Shown: in pieces, positions 22,080 through 30,373 of the stretch
Layout: each line of letters begins with the position of its first letter
Position numbering within the stretch: position 1 is the first letter of the stretch
Assembly: GCF_027853915.1 (NCBI RefSeq)
Contig: NZ_JAQGLA010000042.1
Coordinates: 1 to 57,670, forward strand
DNA length: 57,670 nucleotides
From: Saccharopolyspora oryzae
GTDB lineage: Bacteria > Actinomycetota > Actinomycetes > Mycobacteriales > Pseudonocardiaceae
Direction of reading: 5' to 3'
The notes under the pieces: model-generated
What the model was told of the DNA's origin: nothing
Seen by the model: only the letters and a program-made list of their open reading frames with translations
Databases searched by the model: none
Translations under genes and position numbers: made by a program

Positions 22080-23581
22080 CCGCTGTCGCCGAGATCATGG
22101 ACTACGACGAGGTCCTGGCCCGGTTCGACCCGGTGCTGGGCCTCGAGGTGCACGTCGAGCTGTCGACGAACACGAAGATGTTCTGCGGCTGCGCCAACGC
22201 CTTCGGCGCGGAGCCGAACACCCAGGTGTGCCCGGTGTGCCTGGGCCTGCCGGGTGCGCTGCCGGTGGTCAACGGCAAGGCCGTGGAGGCCGCGATCCGG
22301 ATCGGTCTCGCGCTCAACTGCGAGGTCGCGGAGTGGTGCCGGTTCGCCCGGAAGAACTACTTCTACCCGGACATGCCGAAGAACTTCCAGACCTCGCAGT
22401 ACGACGAGCCGATCGTGCACGACGGCTACCTGGACGTGGTGCTGGACGACGGCGAGACGTTCCGCGTCGAGATCGAGCGCGCGCACATGGAGGAGGACAC
22501 CGGCAAGTCGCTGCACGTCGGCGGTGCCACCGGTCGCATCCACGGTGCGAGCCACTCGCTGCTGGACTACAACCGCGCGGGCGTGCCGCTGATCGAGATC
22601 GTCACCAAGCCGATCACCGGTGCCGGTGAGCGCGCTCCCGAGGTCGCCCGCGCCTACGTCGCGGCGCTGCGGGACCTGCTGCGCGCGCTGGACGTCTCCG
22701 ACGTGCGGATGGACCAGGGCTCGCTGCGCTGCGACGCGAACGTGTCGCTGATGCCGAAGGGCTCGGCGGAGTTCGGCACCCGCACCGAGACGAAGAACGT
22801 CAACTCGCTGCGCAGCGTCGAACGCGCGGTCCGGTTCGAGATGCAGCGGCACGCCGCGGTGCTGACCGGCGGCGGCGAGATCCTGCAGGAGACCCGGCAC
22901 TTCGACGAGTCCACCGGCAGCACCTCGGCGGGGCGCAAGAAGGAGACCTCCGAGGACTACCGGTACTTCCCGGAGCCGGACCTGGTGCCGATCGCGCCGT
23001 CCCGCGAGTGGGTCGAGGAGCTGTCCAAGACCCTGCCGGAACTGCCCTGGGAGCGCCGCAAGCGCGCCAAGGAGGAGTGGGGCCTGTCCGACGAGGAGCT
23101 GCGCGACCTGGTCAACGCCGGGGCGCTGGAGCTGATCGCGGAGACCGTCGAGGCCGGTGCGCAGCCGGGCGACGCCCGGTCCTGGTGGGTCGCCTACCTC
23201 GCGCAGCAGGCCAACACCCGCGGTGTTGAGCTGGCGGACCTGGAGATCTCCCCGAAGCAGGTGGCGCGGGTGATCGCGCTGGTCGCCGAGGGCAAGCTGA
23301 CCAACAAGCTGGCCCGGCAGGTCGTCGACGGCGTGCTCGCCGGCGAGGGCGAGCCGGACGAGGTCGTGGCGGCCCGGGGCCTGGAGGTCGTCTCCGACGA
23401 CTCCGCGTTGCAGACGGCGATCGACGAGGCGCTGGCGGCCCAGCCGGACATCGCGGACAAGATCCGCGGCGGCAAGGTCCAGGCCGCGGGCGCGATCGTC
23501 GGCGCGGTCATGAAGGCCACGAAGGGGCAGGCGGACGCGAAGCGGGTCCGCGAACTCGTCCTCGCGGCCTGCGGCCAGTAA
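22076..23581 (+). CDS. gatB: Asp/Glu-tRNA amidotransferase subunit B
   Basis: 501-residue kinase/amidotransferase subunit that activates misacylated Glu-tRNAGln or Asp-tRNAAsn with ATP and amidates it. Signature [20 protein letters not shown], the zinc-type cysteines MFCGCANAF and [30 protein letters not shown] and [17 protein letters not shown] are all present; the C-terminal helical/YqeY tail ([20 protein letters not shown]) contacts the tRNA. The GTG start overlaps the small ORF. Last gene of the operon, followed at once by a terminator. Confidence 0.97.
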   Translation: MTAVAEIMDYDEVLARFDPVLGLEVHVELSTNTKMFCGCANAFGAEPNTQVCPVCLGLPGALPVVNGKAVEAAIRIGLALNCEVAEWCRFARKNYFYPDMPKNFQTSQYDEPIVHDGYLDVVLDDGETFRVEIERAHMEEDTGKSLHVGGATGRIHGASHSLLDYNRAGVPLIEIVTKPITGAGERAPEVARAYVAALRDLLRALDVSDVRMDQGSLRCDANVSLMPKGSAEFGTRTETKNVNSLRSVERAVRFEMQRHAAVLTGGGEILQETRHFDESTGSTSAGRKKETSEDYRYFPEPDLVPIAPSREWVEELSKTLPELPWERRKRAKEEWGLSDEELRDLVNAGALELIAETVEAGAQPGDARSWWVAYLAQQANTRGVELADLEISPKQVARVIALVAEGKLTNKLARQVVDGVLAGEGEPDEVVAARGLEVVSDDSALQTAIDEALAAQPDIADKIRGGKVQAAGAIVGAVMKATKGQADAKRVRELVLAACGQ

Positions 23582-23589
23582 GCACCGCG

Positions 23590-23635
23590 CGAAGGGCACT
23601 TCCCCGCTGGTTCTCCGGCGGTGGGGTGCCCTTCG
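23590..23635 (+). terminator. Terminator after gatB
   Basis: CGAAGGGCAC (23590-23599) pairs with GTGCCCTTCG (23626-23635), with more pairing inside (CCCCGC against GGCGGTGGGG). It lies between convergent genes, so it may work in both directions. No long T-run. Confidence 0.72.
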
Positions 23636-23647
23636 TGCTGCTGCGGG

Positions 23648-23944
23648 TCAGACGTCGTCCGACGGTTCGAAGTCGAGGTGTCCGATGCGCTCCTCGACGG
23701 TGACGACGTTCCGCAGCGCATCGCAGGCCTGCGCGATCAGGTCGTCCAACTCGTCGGCCTGCTCGTCGAGGTACCGCTGAGCGGCGGGGTCCGGGACTGC
23801 GAACTGCCGGAGCTCCGCGCAGCGCTGCTGCAGGTCGACGAGGCGGGCCGTGGTTTCGGCCTGCTCGGCCTCGGTCATCAGCAGGCTGTGGTCCCGAGAA
23901 GCGGGATCCGGAACTTCGGGGTGTCGGCCACCGGCAGTGCACAT
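23648..23944 (-). CDS. Small hypothetical protein, coiled-coil
   Basis: 98 residues, acidic and helical: TEAEQAETTARLVDLQQRCA and EQADELDDLIAQACDALRNV look like two coiled-coil helices. No signal or membrane segment. The ATG at 23944 has a good Shine-Dalgarno (AGGAG, 5 bases upstream), which decides the start against a longer frame. Function unknown. It is convergent with gatB and on the same strand as the lipoprotein gene upstream. Confidence 0.75.
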   Translation of the reverse strand: MCTAGGRHPEVPDPASRDHSLLMTEAEQAETTARLVDLQQRCAELRQFAVPDPAAQRYLDEQADELDDLIAQACDALRNVVTVEERIGHLDFEPSDDV

Positions 23945-24048
23945 GGGAACTCCTGACTGCACGTCGAGTTCGGCCAGCACCCCGCCGAGCCGCACCGGGA
24001 ACCCTAGCGACGACCCCGCAGCGGCACCAGCTCCCGCCGGCCGGTTCG

Positions 24049-25188
24049 TCAGTCCTTGCCCGCGGTGCCGCCCGACGGGGGTTCGAGGCGGAGGACCCGG
24101 TCGTCGCTGGAGATCGGGGCTCCGCCGTCCTTGTTGGAGGTGCCGAGCCAGATCAGGCCGTCGGGGGCGAGGGCCGCTGCGGAGAAGCGGCCGTAGGTCT
24201 TCTCCATGACCTTCGCCGGCTGGCCGGTGACCGTGCCGTCCGGCGCCGGGCTGAGGGTGTAGAGGGCGGCGGCGTCGCGTAGCGCCACCACCACGTTCGC
24301 CGGGTCGGCGGCGCAGCCCGCGACGCCGGGGCGGTCCGCCCACGTCCACGCCGGGGCGCCCAGCGGCTGGCCGAGCTTCATCTGGAACAGCGCGTCCTGG
24401 TCGCCCAGGCGGTCGGTCACCCAGTACATGCCCAAGCCCGGCGTGCCGCACAGCCCGCCCGGGTCGGTCAGGCCGGAGACGACCACCGGGGTCTTCGGAT
24501 CGGGGTTCCCCGCGGCCGGTTTGCCGAAACCGTCGATCCGCAGCAACTTCCCGGCCAGCGACTTCGGATCGGCTGCGTTCGCCGCGTCGCCCGCGTTGCC
24601 GGTGGCGACCAGCAGCGCGCCCTGGCCGTCGTCCATCAGGGCGCCGGAGTTGCCGTTCGACCCCTTGGGGATGCCCGTCAGGACCGGCTTGGGGCGGTCG
24701 CCCGCGGCCACCCGAACGACCTGGTTGTCGCTGCCGGTCGTGATGTAGGCGTAGAAGAGCTCGTCCTCGTGGTAGGTCGGGGACAGGGCGAGTCCGGTGA
24801 GTCCTCCGCCGTTGCCGGCGTCGACCGGAATCCGGGCCAGCTCAACGGGTTTCGCGTTGCGCTCGACCCGCAGCACGCGTCCGGTGCTGCGCTCGCCGAC
24901 CAGTGCGGCGCTGCCGTCGGGCAGCACCGCGATCGCGCCGATCGGGTCCAGGCAGGTCGCCACCACGGCCGGGTCGGGGTCCTCGCAGCCCACCGGCTTG
25001 GCCGGTTCTTCCCCGGGGGTGCCGGGCACCGGCGGTGGCGCTTCGCTCTCGAAGGACGGTTGGGGACCGGCCTGCGGCGCCAGCGACGGCGGATCGGACC
25101 ACGGCCTGGGGTGCTCGTCCGGGAACTGCGCGCAGCCCGCCAGCAAGGTGCCGAGCACTGCGGTGGTGCTCAGCAGGACTCGGCGCAT
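24049..25188 (-). CDS. Lipoprotein with a glucose/sorbosone dehydrogenase-like beta-propeller
   Basis: 379 residues. The N-terminus MRRVLLSTTAVLGTLLAGC is a lipoprotein signal with lipobox LLAGC, so it should be exported and anchored on the outer face of the membrane. A proline-rich linker follows, then repeated blades: IGAIAVLPDGSAALVGERST, GGLTGLALSPTYHEDELFYA, LLVATGNAGDAANAADP, GKLLRIDGFG, RVLRLEPPSGG. These resemble GSDH/PQQ-type propellers, but a full active site cannot be confirmed. TAGGCT about 30 bases upstream is a likely -10. It is divergent from the BCCT transporter gene. Confidence 0.8.
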   Translation of the reverse strand: MRRVLLSTTAVLGTLLAGCAQFPDEHPRPWSDPPSLAPQAGPQPSFESEAPPPVPGTPGEEPAKPVGCEDPDPAVVATCLDPIGAIAVLPDGSAALVGERSTGRVLRVERNAKPVELARIPVDAGNGGGLTGLALSPTYHEDELFYAYITTGSDNQVVRVAAGDRPKPVLTGIPKGSNGNSGALMDDGQGALLVATGNAGDAANAADPKSLAGKLLRIDGFGKPAAGNPDPKTPVVVSGLTDPGGLCGTPGLGMYWVTDRLGDQDALFQMKLGQPLGAPAWTWADRPGVAGCAADPANVVVALRDAAALYTLSPAPDGTVTGQPAKVMEKTYGRFSAAALAPDGLIWLGTSNKDGGAPISSDDRVLRLEPPSGGTAGKD

Positions 25189-25206
25189 GCGATTCGGGAC
25201 TGCCAC

Positions 25207-25585
25207 GACGCTCGAGCCTATCGGCCTGCCGGTGAATCCTCGGTGAGCCTTCGGCATTCCGCTGGGCGGAAGATCGGCGCCCGCACTGGAGCTCCACCCT
25301 CCCCGCCAGGAGGCGAGCCGCGCTCGGCACCGGTCCGATTCCGTGTCCCTCGTCATGCTCCGGCGGGGTGGTTTCGACCAGTTCGGCACCGGAAGGCTAG
25401 CGTTTCCGGGTTCGTTGGCGCCGATCCGGAGGACTTCCCCAGTTGAATCGATCGGCTCAGGCCGATCCGATCAGGCGCCGACCTCCGATGCGTTCCGCTC
25501 CGCCGTCCTCGGCGATCGCGCGTGCGAACCAGGAGCCGTCGATGCGCCTGATCAGGCGCCCCGCACCCGAGAAGATTGGTACCCC
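25207..25585. promoter_or_regulatory. Divergent control region with a 16-bp palindrome
   Basis: This 379-base gap between the lipoprotein gene and the BCCT gene holds no convincing ORF. GCGCCTGATCAGGCGC at 25544-25559 is a perfect palindrome 26 bases before the BCCT start. A half-site TCAGGCGC with the same GATCAGGCGCC context lies at 25471-25478, and GATCGG/CCGATC is an inverted repeat at about 25449-25467. This looks like an operator for the transporter, but no regulator gene is adjacent. Confidence 0.5.
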
Positions 25586-27133
25586 GTGACTTCGACGAGC
25601 GCGGAAATCCTGGACAACGGCGAGCCACGCACCCGGACCGACCTGGTCGTGTCCGTGCTGGCCGGCGGGCTGCTCACCGCTTTCGTGGTGGCCGCGCTGC
25701 TCGCTCCGCAAGCGACCGGGGACGTGGTGACCGCCGCGTTCACCGCCTGCGCCAGCTGGTTCGGTCCGTACTGGCAGGTCCTGCTGCTGGCCACGTTCGG
25801 GATCGCGGTCGTGCTCGGTGCCTCGCGCTACGGCCGGGTCCGGCTCGGCGGCGACGTGGAGCCCGAGTTCGGCACCTTCAAGTGGCTGGCCATGATCATG
25901 TGCACCCTGCTCGCCGCGGGTGGTGTGTTCTGGGCCTCCGCCGAGCCGGTCTACCACTTCGCCGACCTGCCGCCCGCCTACGCGGACGTGCCGCCCGGAT
26001 CGACCGAGGCGGTCACCGTCGCGCTCGCGCAGAGCTTCTCGCACTGGGGGTTCCTGGCCTGGGCGGTGCTCGGCACGCTCGGTGCGATCGTGATGATGCG
26101 CGCCCAGGAGAAGGGCCTGCCGCTGCGGCCGCGCACCCTGCTGCACCCCGTCTTCGGCGAGCGCATCCAGCGCCACTGGCTGGGCACCGTCGTCGACGTC
26201 ATCTGCATCATCGCCGTGGTCGCGGGCACCGTTGGCCCGATCGGTTTCCTGGGCATGCAGGTCTCCTACAGCATGTCGACGTTGTTCGGCACGCCGGACG
26301 ACTACGCGATGCAGGTCGCGATCATCCTCGGTCTCACCGCGGTCGCGGTCATCTCCGTCATCACCGGTGTCGACAAGGGGATCCAGCTGCTCAGCCGGTT
26401 CAACGTGTGGCTGGCGGTGGCGACGATGGCGGCGATCCTGGTGCTCGGGTCGGCGGCGTTCGTGGTGGACGGCTTCCTGGGCGGTTTCGCGCGGTACGTG
26501 CAGGACTTCGTGCCCATGACGCTGTACCGCGGGGACACCGAGTGGTTGAGCAGCTGGACGGTGTTCTTCTTCGGCTGGTTCATCGGCTACGCGCCGCTGA
26601 TGGCCATCTTCGTCGCGCGGATCTCCCGCGGTCGCACGGCGCGCAACCTGATCGGCTTCACCGCCGGTGTGGCGCCGGTGGCCACCGCGCTGTGGTTCAC
26701 CGTGCTGGGCGGCACCGGGATCATGCTGGAGCAGCGCACTCCCGGTTCGGTGTCGGGGCCGCTCACCGACGTCGGATTGCCCGCCGCGCTCGTCTCGATC
26801 GCGCAGCAGCTGCCCTGGGGCGGTGTGCTCGGCGTGGTGCTGCTGGTGCTGACCACGACCTTCGTGGCCACCACCACCGATTCGATGTCGCTGGCCATCG
26901 CCACTGCCGGGACGACCTGTGGGGAGCCGAACAAGTTCTCCCGGGCCTTCTGGGGCTTGCTGATGGGCGTCGCGGCGGTCGCGCTGATCGCGGTGGGGGA
27001 CAGCGGGGTCAGCGCGCTGCAGTCGTTCATCGTGATCACCGCGGTGCCAGCCGGTTTCGTGTTGCTGCCCACCCTGTGGGCGGCGCCGAAGGTGCTGCGG
27101 GAAATGGCGGCGGAGCAGGGCATCACCAGCTGA
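25586..27133 (+). CDS. BCCT-family transporter
   Basis: 515 residues with about 12 membrane spans, of the betaine/carnitine/choline transporter family: FGTFKWLAMIMCTLLAAGG, WASAEPVYHFADLPPAY, GLPLRPRTLLHPVFGERI and the signature region around TEWLSSWTVFFFGWFIGYAP followed by ARISRGRTARNLIGF. In BetP the matching stretch carries the tryptophan box that binds betaine; here several positions are F, G or Y, so the substrate may not be betaine. The GTG at 25586 begins the conserved part; the frame is open further up but runs through the palindromic control region. It converges with the next gene, 6 bases apart. Confidence 0.85.
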   Translation: MTSTSAEILDNGEPRTRTDLVVSVLAGGLLTAFVVAALLAPQATGDVVTAAFTACASWFGPYWQVLLLATFGIAVVLGASRYGRVRLGGDVEPEFGTFKWLAMIMCTLLAAGGVFWASAEPVYHFADLPPAYADVPPGSTEAVTVALAQSFSHWGFLAWAVLGTLGAIVMMRAQEKGLPLRPRTLLHPVFGERIQRHWLGTVVDVICIIAVVAGTVGPIGFLGMQVSYSMSTLFGTPDDYAMQVAIILGLTAVAVISVITGVDKGIQLLSRFNVWLAVATMAAILVLGSAAFVVDGFLGGFARYVQDFVPMTLYRGDTEWLSSWTVFFFGWFIGYAPLMAIFVARISRGRTARNLIGFTAGVAPVATALWFTVLGGTGIMLEQRTPGSVSGPLTDVGLPAALVSIAQQLPWGGVLGVVLLVLTTTFVATTTDSMSLAIATAGTTCGEPNKFSRAFWGLLMGVAAVALIAVGDSGVSALQSFIVITAVPAGFVLLPTLWAAPKVLREMAAEQGITS

Positions 27134-27139
27134 TCCGCG

Positions 27140-28057
27140 TCATCGCCGGGTGCTTCGGCGGCGGGGGCCTCGGGTTTGGAGGGGCAGGCGGATGCGGGGG
27201 ATCGACGGGGGCGGCGGATCGATGCCGAGGCGGGCGCACTCGACGGCCTCCACCCGGCGCAGCAGGAGGGCGAGTTCGGTTCGGACCGCGTCCGGGGCTT
27301 CGAACGGGAGGAAGTGGGAGGCGGGCAGGGTCCGGACCCGGGCTTGCGGCAGCTCCGCCAGGGACTTCGCGATGGTGCGGGTGTCGGAGAGGACGTCGTG
27401 GGCGCCGGTCAGGACCGTGATCGGGCAGGACAGCCCGGAGACGCGAGATCGGGCGGCAGCGCTCCACGCGAGGGTCAGTTCGGCGTGCCAGCGCCAGTCG
27501 TGCTGCAGCATCCGGCGCATCGAGGCGGCCAGCGTCCGGTCCGGCAGCAGGTGCGCGGTCTTGAGCCGCGGGAGGCGAGCGGCGATCGATTCGACGAAGT
27601 CGCAGACCACTCGCAGCGACGCCGATCCGCCCAGCGCGAGCAGTCGGCGGGCGCTCTCCGGAACTCCGAGGGCGTGCAGCAGGGCGTCCGCGCCGAGCGT
27701 GGGCGGACCGGCGAGCAGCAGCAGTCCGCGGATCCGGTCCGGAAAGCGTTGGGCGAGCTCGACCGCCAGCACGGTGCCGCCGGACCAGCCGACCACGACG
27801 CCGGTTTCCGCTCCGGCAGCGTCGAGCGCGGCGATCGCGTCCTCCGCGTGATCACGCGGGGTGGCCGCACGACTGCGGCGAGGCGTCCAGGTGAGTGTCC
27901 GGGCGGCGGAATCGACCGGCAGCAGTTCGGGTTCCGCGCTCAGCTCCGGGCATCGCAGCACCATCGGCCGAGCGGCCGCACCGGCCTCCGCCCACTCCCG
28001 GAAAGACGTGCTTTGTCCTGCGGAAACATCGTGATCCGGGAATGCCTGGCGCGTCAT
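27140..28057 (-). CDS. Alpha/beta-hydrolase
   Basis: 305 residues. The nucleophile elbow is VVGWSGGTVLAVELAQRFPD (GxSxG as GWSGG), the acid lies in ITVLTGAHDVLSDTRT and the histidine in PASHFLPFEAPD. The N-terminus lacks the usual HG oxyanion segment, which makes it somewhat divergent. The C-terminal 35 residues are Pro/Arg-rich (ARLGIDPPPPSIPRI, then a basic tail) and may be extra to the fold. Monocistronic, convergent with the BCCT gene. Substrate unknown. Confidence 0.75.
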   Translation of the reverse strand: MTRQAFPDHDVSAGQSTSFREWAEAGAAARPMVLRCPELSAEPELLPVDSAARTLTWTPRRSRAATPRDHAEDAIAALDAAGAETGVVVGWSGGTVLAVELAQRFPDRIRGLLLLAGPPTLGADALLHALGVPESARRLLALGGSASLRVVCDFVESIAARLPRLKTAHLLPDRTLAASMRRMLQHDWRWHAELTLAWSAAARSRVSGLSCPITVLTGAHDVLSDTRTIAKSLAELPQARVRTLPASHFLPFEAPDAVRTELALLLRRVEAVECARLGIDPPPPSIPRIRLPLQTRGPRRRSTRR

Positions 28058-28169
28058 CGGACCATTCTGCCGCAGCTGCGCGCGGGCGGTCTCGAAGCAG
28101 TCACGTGTCGGTGAGTGTTTACCTGAAGGGGTCGCACGTTGGGGTGAACATGCCCTAGCCTCGTCCGGC

Positions 28170-28922
28170 GTGAGGACTCACGACGATCGCCCCGGCGGTG
28201 CGGGCGGCTCCCCCGACGACCGCAACTACGGCGCGCACGCCCAGCAGCCCGGTGCGGGCGCGCCAGGTGCACGGAGCACGCAGAGCCTCGGTGCGCAGAA
28301 GAGCTACGACTACTACGACGATGACGACGGCTACAGCGACGCCGAAGCCACGTCGTTGGTCAACACCGGCGGGCGCGACGACGACCTGTACTACGACGAC
28401 GTCCGCGACCGCCGCAAGCCGTTCGCCTGGAGCGGCAGCACCGACCTCGGTCTGCTGATCCTGCGGTTGGCGCTGGGCGGCATCTTCCTCGTGCACGGCG
28501 CGCAGAAGCTCTTCGGCGTGCTCGGCGGCCCCGGCCCGGAAGGCGCGGCCAAGATGCTGGCCGGCATGGGTTTCCAGAACAGCGGTGTGCTGGCGCTGGT
28601 CACCGGCGGCACCGAGCTGGGTGCCGGTGCGCTGCTGGTGCTCGGCCTGTTCACCCCGCTGGCCGCGGCCGGTGTGGTCGGTGTGATGGCCAACGCCGTC
28701 TTCCTGAAGCTCGGCAGCGGATTCTTCGCCGCCACCGGCGGTTTCGAGTTCGAGGCGACGCTCGGCGTGCTGGGCCTCGGCCTGATGTTCACCGGCCCGG
28801 GCCGGGTGGCGCTGGACTACGGGCGGGTGTGGTTCCGCCGTCCGCTGATCTTCGGCTTCATCAGCCTGATCATCGCCGCCGGAGCGGCGGCAGCGGTGCT
28901 GCTCCTGTTCCACAAGCCCTGA
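28170..28922 (+). CDS. DoxX-family membrane protein
   Basis: 250 residues. The first 85 are hydrophilic and rich in Asp, Tyr and Gly (SYDYYDDDDGYSDAE), probably cytoplasmic and disordered. Four membrane helices follow: LGLLILRLALGGIFLVHGAQ (DoxX start), TGGTELGAGALLVLGLFTPL, GVVGVMANAVFLKL and a final IISLI-like span. DoxX proteins are linked to redox/thiol stress in mycobacteria. TAGCCT at 28155-28160 is 9 bases from the GTG, so the mRNA is almost leaderless. A DoxX gene near ilvB is, as I recall, also present in mycobacteria (Rv3005c). Confidence 0.82.
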   Translation: MRTHDDRPGGAGGSPDDRNYGAHAQQPGAGAPGARSTQSLGAQKSYDYYDDDDGYSDAEATSLVNTGGRDDDLYYDDVRDRRKPFAWSGSTDLGLLILRLALGGIFLVHGAQKLFGVLGGPGPEGAAKMLAGMGFQNSGVLALVTGGTELGAGALLVLGLFTPLAAAGVVGVMANAVFLKLGSGFFAATGGFEFEATLGVLGLGLMFTGPGRVALDYGRVWFRRPLIFGFISLIIAAGAAAAVLLLFHKP

Positions 28923-28933
28923 TCGGCATTCCG

Positions 28934-28970
28934 AAGCGGGGGCGCGCACGCGAAGTGCGCGCCCCCGCTT
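28934..28970 (+). terminator. Terminator after the DoxX gene
   Basis: Perfect 16-bp stem AAGCGGGGGCGCGCAC / GTGCGCGCCCCCGCTT with a 5-base loop. It is followed immediately by the 42-bp palindrome copy 3. Confidence 0.85.
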
Positions 28971-28975
28971 GCTGT

Positions 28976-29017
28976 CGTGAGTGTTTTCGGGTGCTATAGC
29001 CCCACAAAGCACTCACG
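28976..29017. repeat. 42-bp palindrome family, copy 3
   Basis: Begins CGTGAGTGTTTTCGGG, is centred on GCTATAGC and ends CACAAAGCACTCACG. The right flank TTTGACCTGCGGAA matches the outer arm of copy 2 (TGACCAGCGGAA). The left outer arm is missing and the DoxX terminator stands there instead. It lies between convergent genes. Confidence 0.9.
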
Positions 29018-29041
29018 GCCTTTGACCTGCGGAAGGTGTGG

Positions 29042-29452
29042 TCAGCGGATTCGGGTCTGCTCCGCGTGGTATCCGCCGCCCGGCCAGACCCAGTCGCCCG
29101 CGAGGTGATCGCCGTCGGCGCTGAACCGGGCGCGGTAGTGGGCGGGCGAACCCTTCTCGCCGCCCCAGATGATCAGCGTGTCACCGTCGATCTCGTAGAC
29201 GTAGTCGAGGGTTTCGCCGTCGGCGCCGTAGAACCGGGACTTGAGGTCCGCGCCGGGTTCGGTGGCGCCGAAGGGCTTCTCGCGGCCGATGATCTCGATG
29301 CCGCGCACCCGGTGCCCGTCCTGCTCGATGTCGATCTCCTGGTGCAGGAAGTGCTCGCCCGGCAACCACGAGTAGGTGACCTGGCCGGTGGCGCCGCCGC
29401 TCACCCGCCAGGTGCCGACGAGCCGGTCGAGGCCGCGAATGGTGTCGTCCAC
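29042..29452 (-). CDS. Hypothetical protein, DUF1579/lipocalin-like
   Basis: 136 residues with a beta-barrel-like pattern: RLVGTWRVSGGATGQVTYSW, LPGEHFLHQEIDIEQDG, RFYGADGETLDYVYEIDGDT and RARFSADGDHLAGDWVWPGG. This repeated YSW/DYVYEIDGDTLIIWGG layout is like DUF1579-type proteins that assess or bind small molecules. The GTG start is 36 bases after the upstream hydrolase stop, so the genes are probably co-transcribed. Function unknown. Confidence 0.72.
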   Translation of the reverse strand: MDDTIRGLDRLVGTWRVSGGATGQVTYSWLPGEHFLHQEIDIEQDGHRVRGIEIIGREKPFGATEPGADLKSRFYGADGETLDYVYEIDGDTLIIWGGEKGSPAHYRARFSADGDHLAGDWVWPGGGYHAEQTRIR

Positions 29453-29488
29453 GGTGCTTTCCGCCTTTCAACGGGAAATCGGAATCGG

Positions 29489-30298
29489 TCAGCCGCGCAG
29501 GAATTCGACGATCGGCGCGGCGAGCTCGGCTGGCGCCATCATCACGGCGCCGTGGTTGAGACCGGGCAGCGTGCGGTGCTCGGCGGTGGGAAGCACTTCG
29601 GCGATGGCGCGGGCCGCGCTGTGGAACCCGGCCGGGCTCTTGCCGCCGGTCAGCACGAGAGCGGGCGAAGCCGTCGACCACTCCTCGGCCTTGAGCGGTT
29701 CGCCCTGCTGGGAGTCACCCATCACCGCGATGTCGTGGGGCAGCGTGTGCGCCATCGCCTTGAGGCCGGACCACACGCCGGGCATCAGCCGCATCATGGC
29801 GACCACGAACCCGGGCATGCCCTGCGCCTTGGTCATGAAGTACTTGACGGCCGCGCCGCGCCGGTCATCGGCGAGCAGTGCGTCGATGTGCCGCGCGAAG
29901 TCCCACGGCGGGCCGAAATCTCCCTTCTCGACCACGAACGGCGGCTCGTAAGCAGCCAGCCGTTCGACGTCGAGCTCGGCCGCGGCGCGCAATGCGAGCA
30001 CCGCGCCGGAAGAACTGCCGAACAGCGAGGCCGAACCACCGGCGTGCTCGATCAGCGCTGCGATGTCCTCGATCTCGCGCTCGACCGCGTAGTCCGCCGC
30101 GTTGCCGCTCGCGCCCCGGCCGCGCCGGTCGTAGTTGATGACGGTGAAGTGCTCGGCCAGCAGGGCGGCGAGCTTGCGGGCGTCGGACCGGTCGGCCAGC
30201 GCCGAGGACACCAGGACGACCGCCGGGCCGCTGCCGGATTCCTCGAACGCGATCTCGGTGCCGTCCTGCGAGCGGACTGCGTGTTTCGTGGTGCTCAT
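29489..30298 (-). CDS. Alpha/beta-hydrolase
   Basis: 269 residues, close in style to small soluble hydrolases of sigma-factor operons: AVVLVSSALADRSDARKLAA, INYDRRGRGASGNAADYAVE, nucleophile LFGSSSGAVLALRAAA (GSSSG) and histidine PGLNHGAVMMAPAELAAPIV. The usual HGG oxyanion motif is replaced by VSSALADRSD, a known variant. It follows the sigma-factor gene by 75 bases and precedes the beta-barrel protein by 36; the three look like one operon. Confidence 0.85.
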   Translation of the reverse strand: MSTTKHAVRSQDGTEIAFEESGSGPAVVLVSSALADRSDARKLAALLAEHFTVINYDRRGRGASGNAADYAVEREIEDIAALIEHAGGSASLFGSSSGAVLALRAAAELDVERLAAYEPPFVVEKGDFGPPWDFARHIDALLADDRRGAAVKYFMTKAQGMPGFVVAMMRLMPGVWSGLKAMAHTLPHDIAVMGDSQQGEPLKAEEWSTASPALVLTGGKSPAGFHSAARAIAEVLPTAEHRTLPGLNHGAVMMAPAELAAPIVEFLRG

Positions 30299-30373
30299 GT
30301 CTTCTCCGTCCCCGGTGCCGTCTTCTGCTCGTGTGACGGCCCCTCGGCGGAAAAGGAATCGGTGCGGCGGAGA

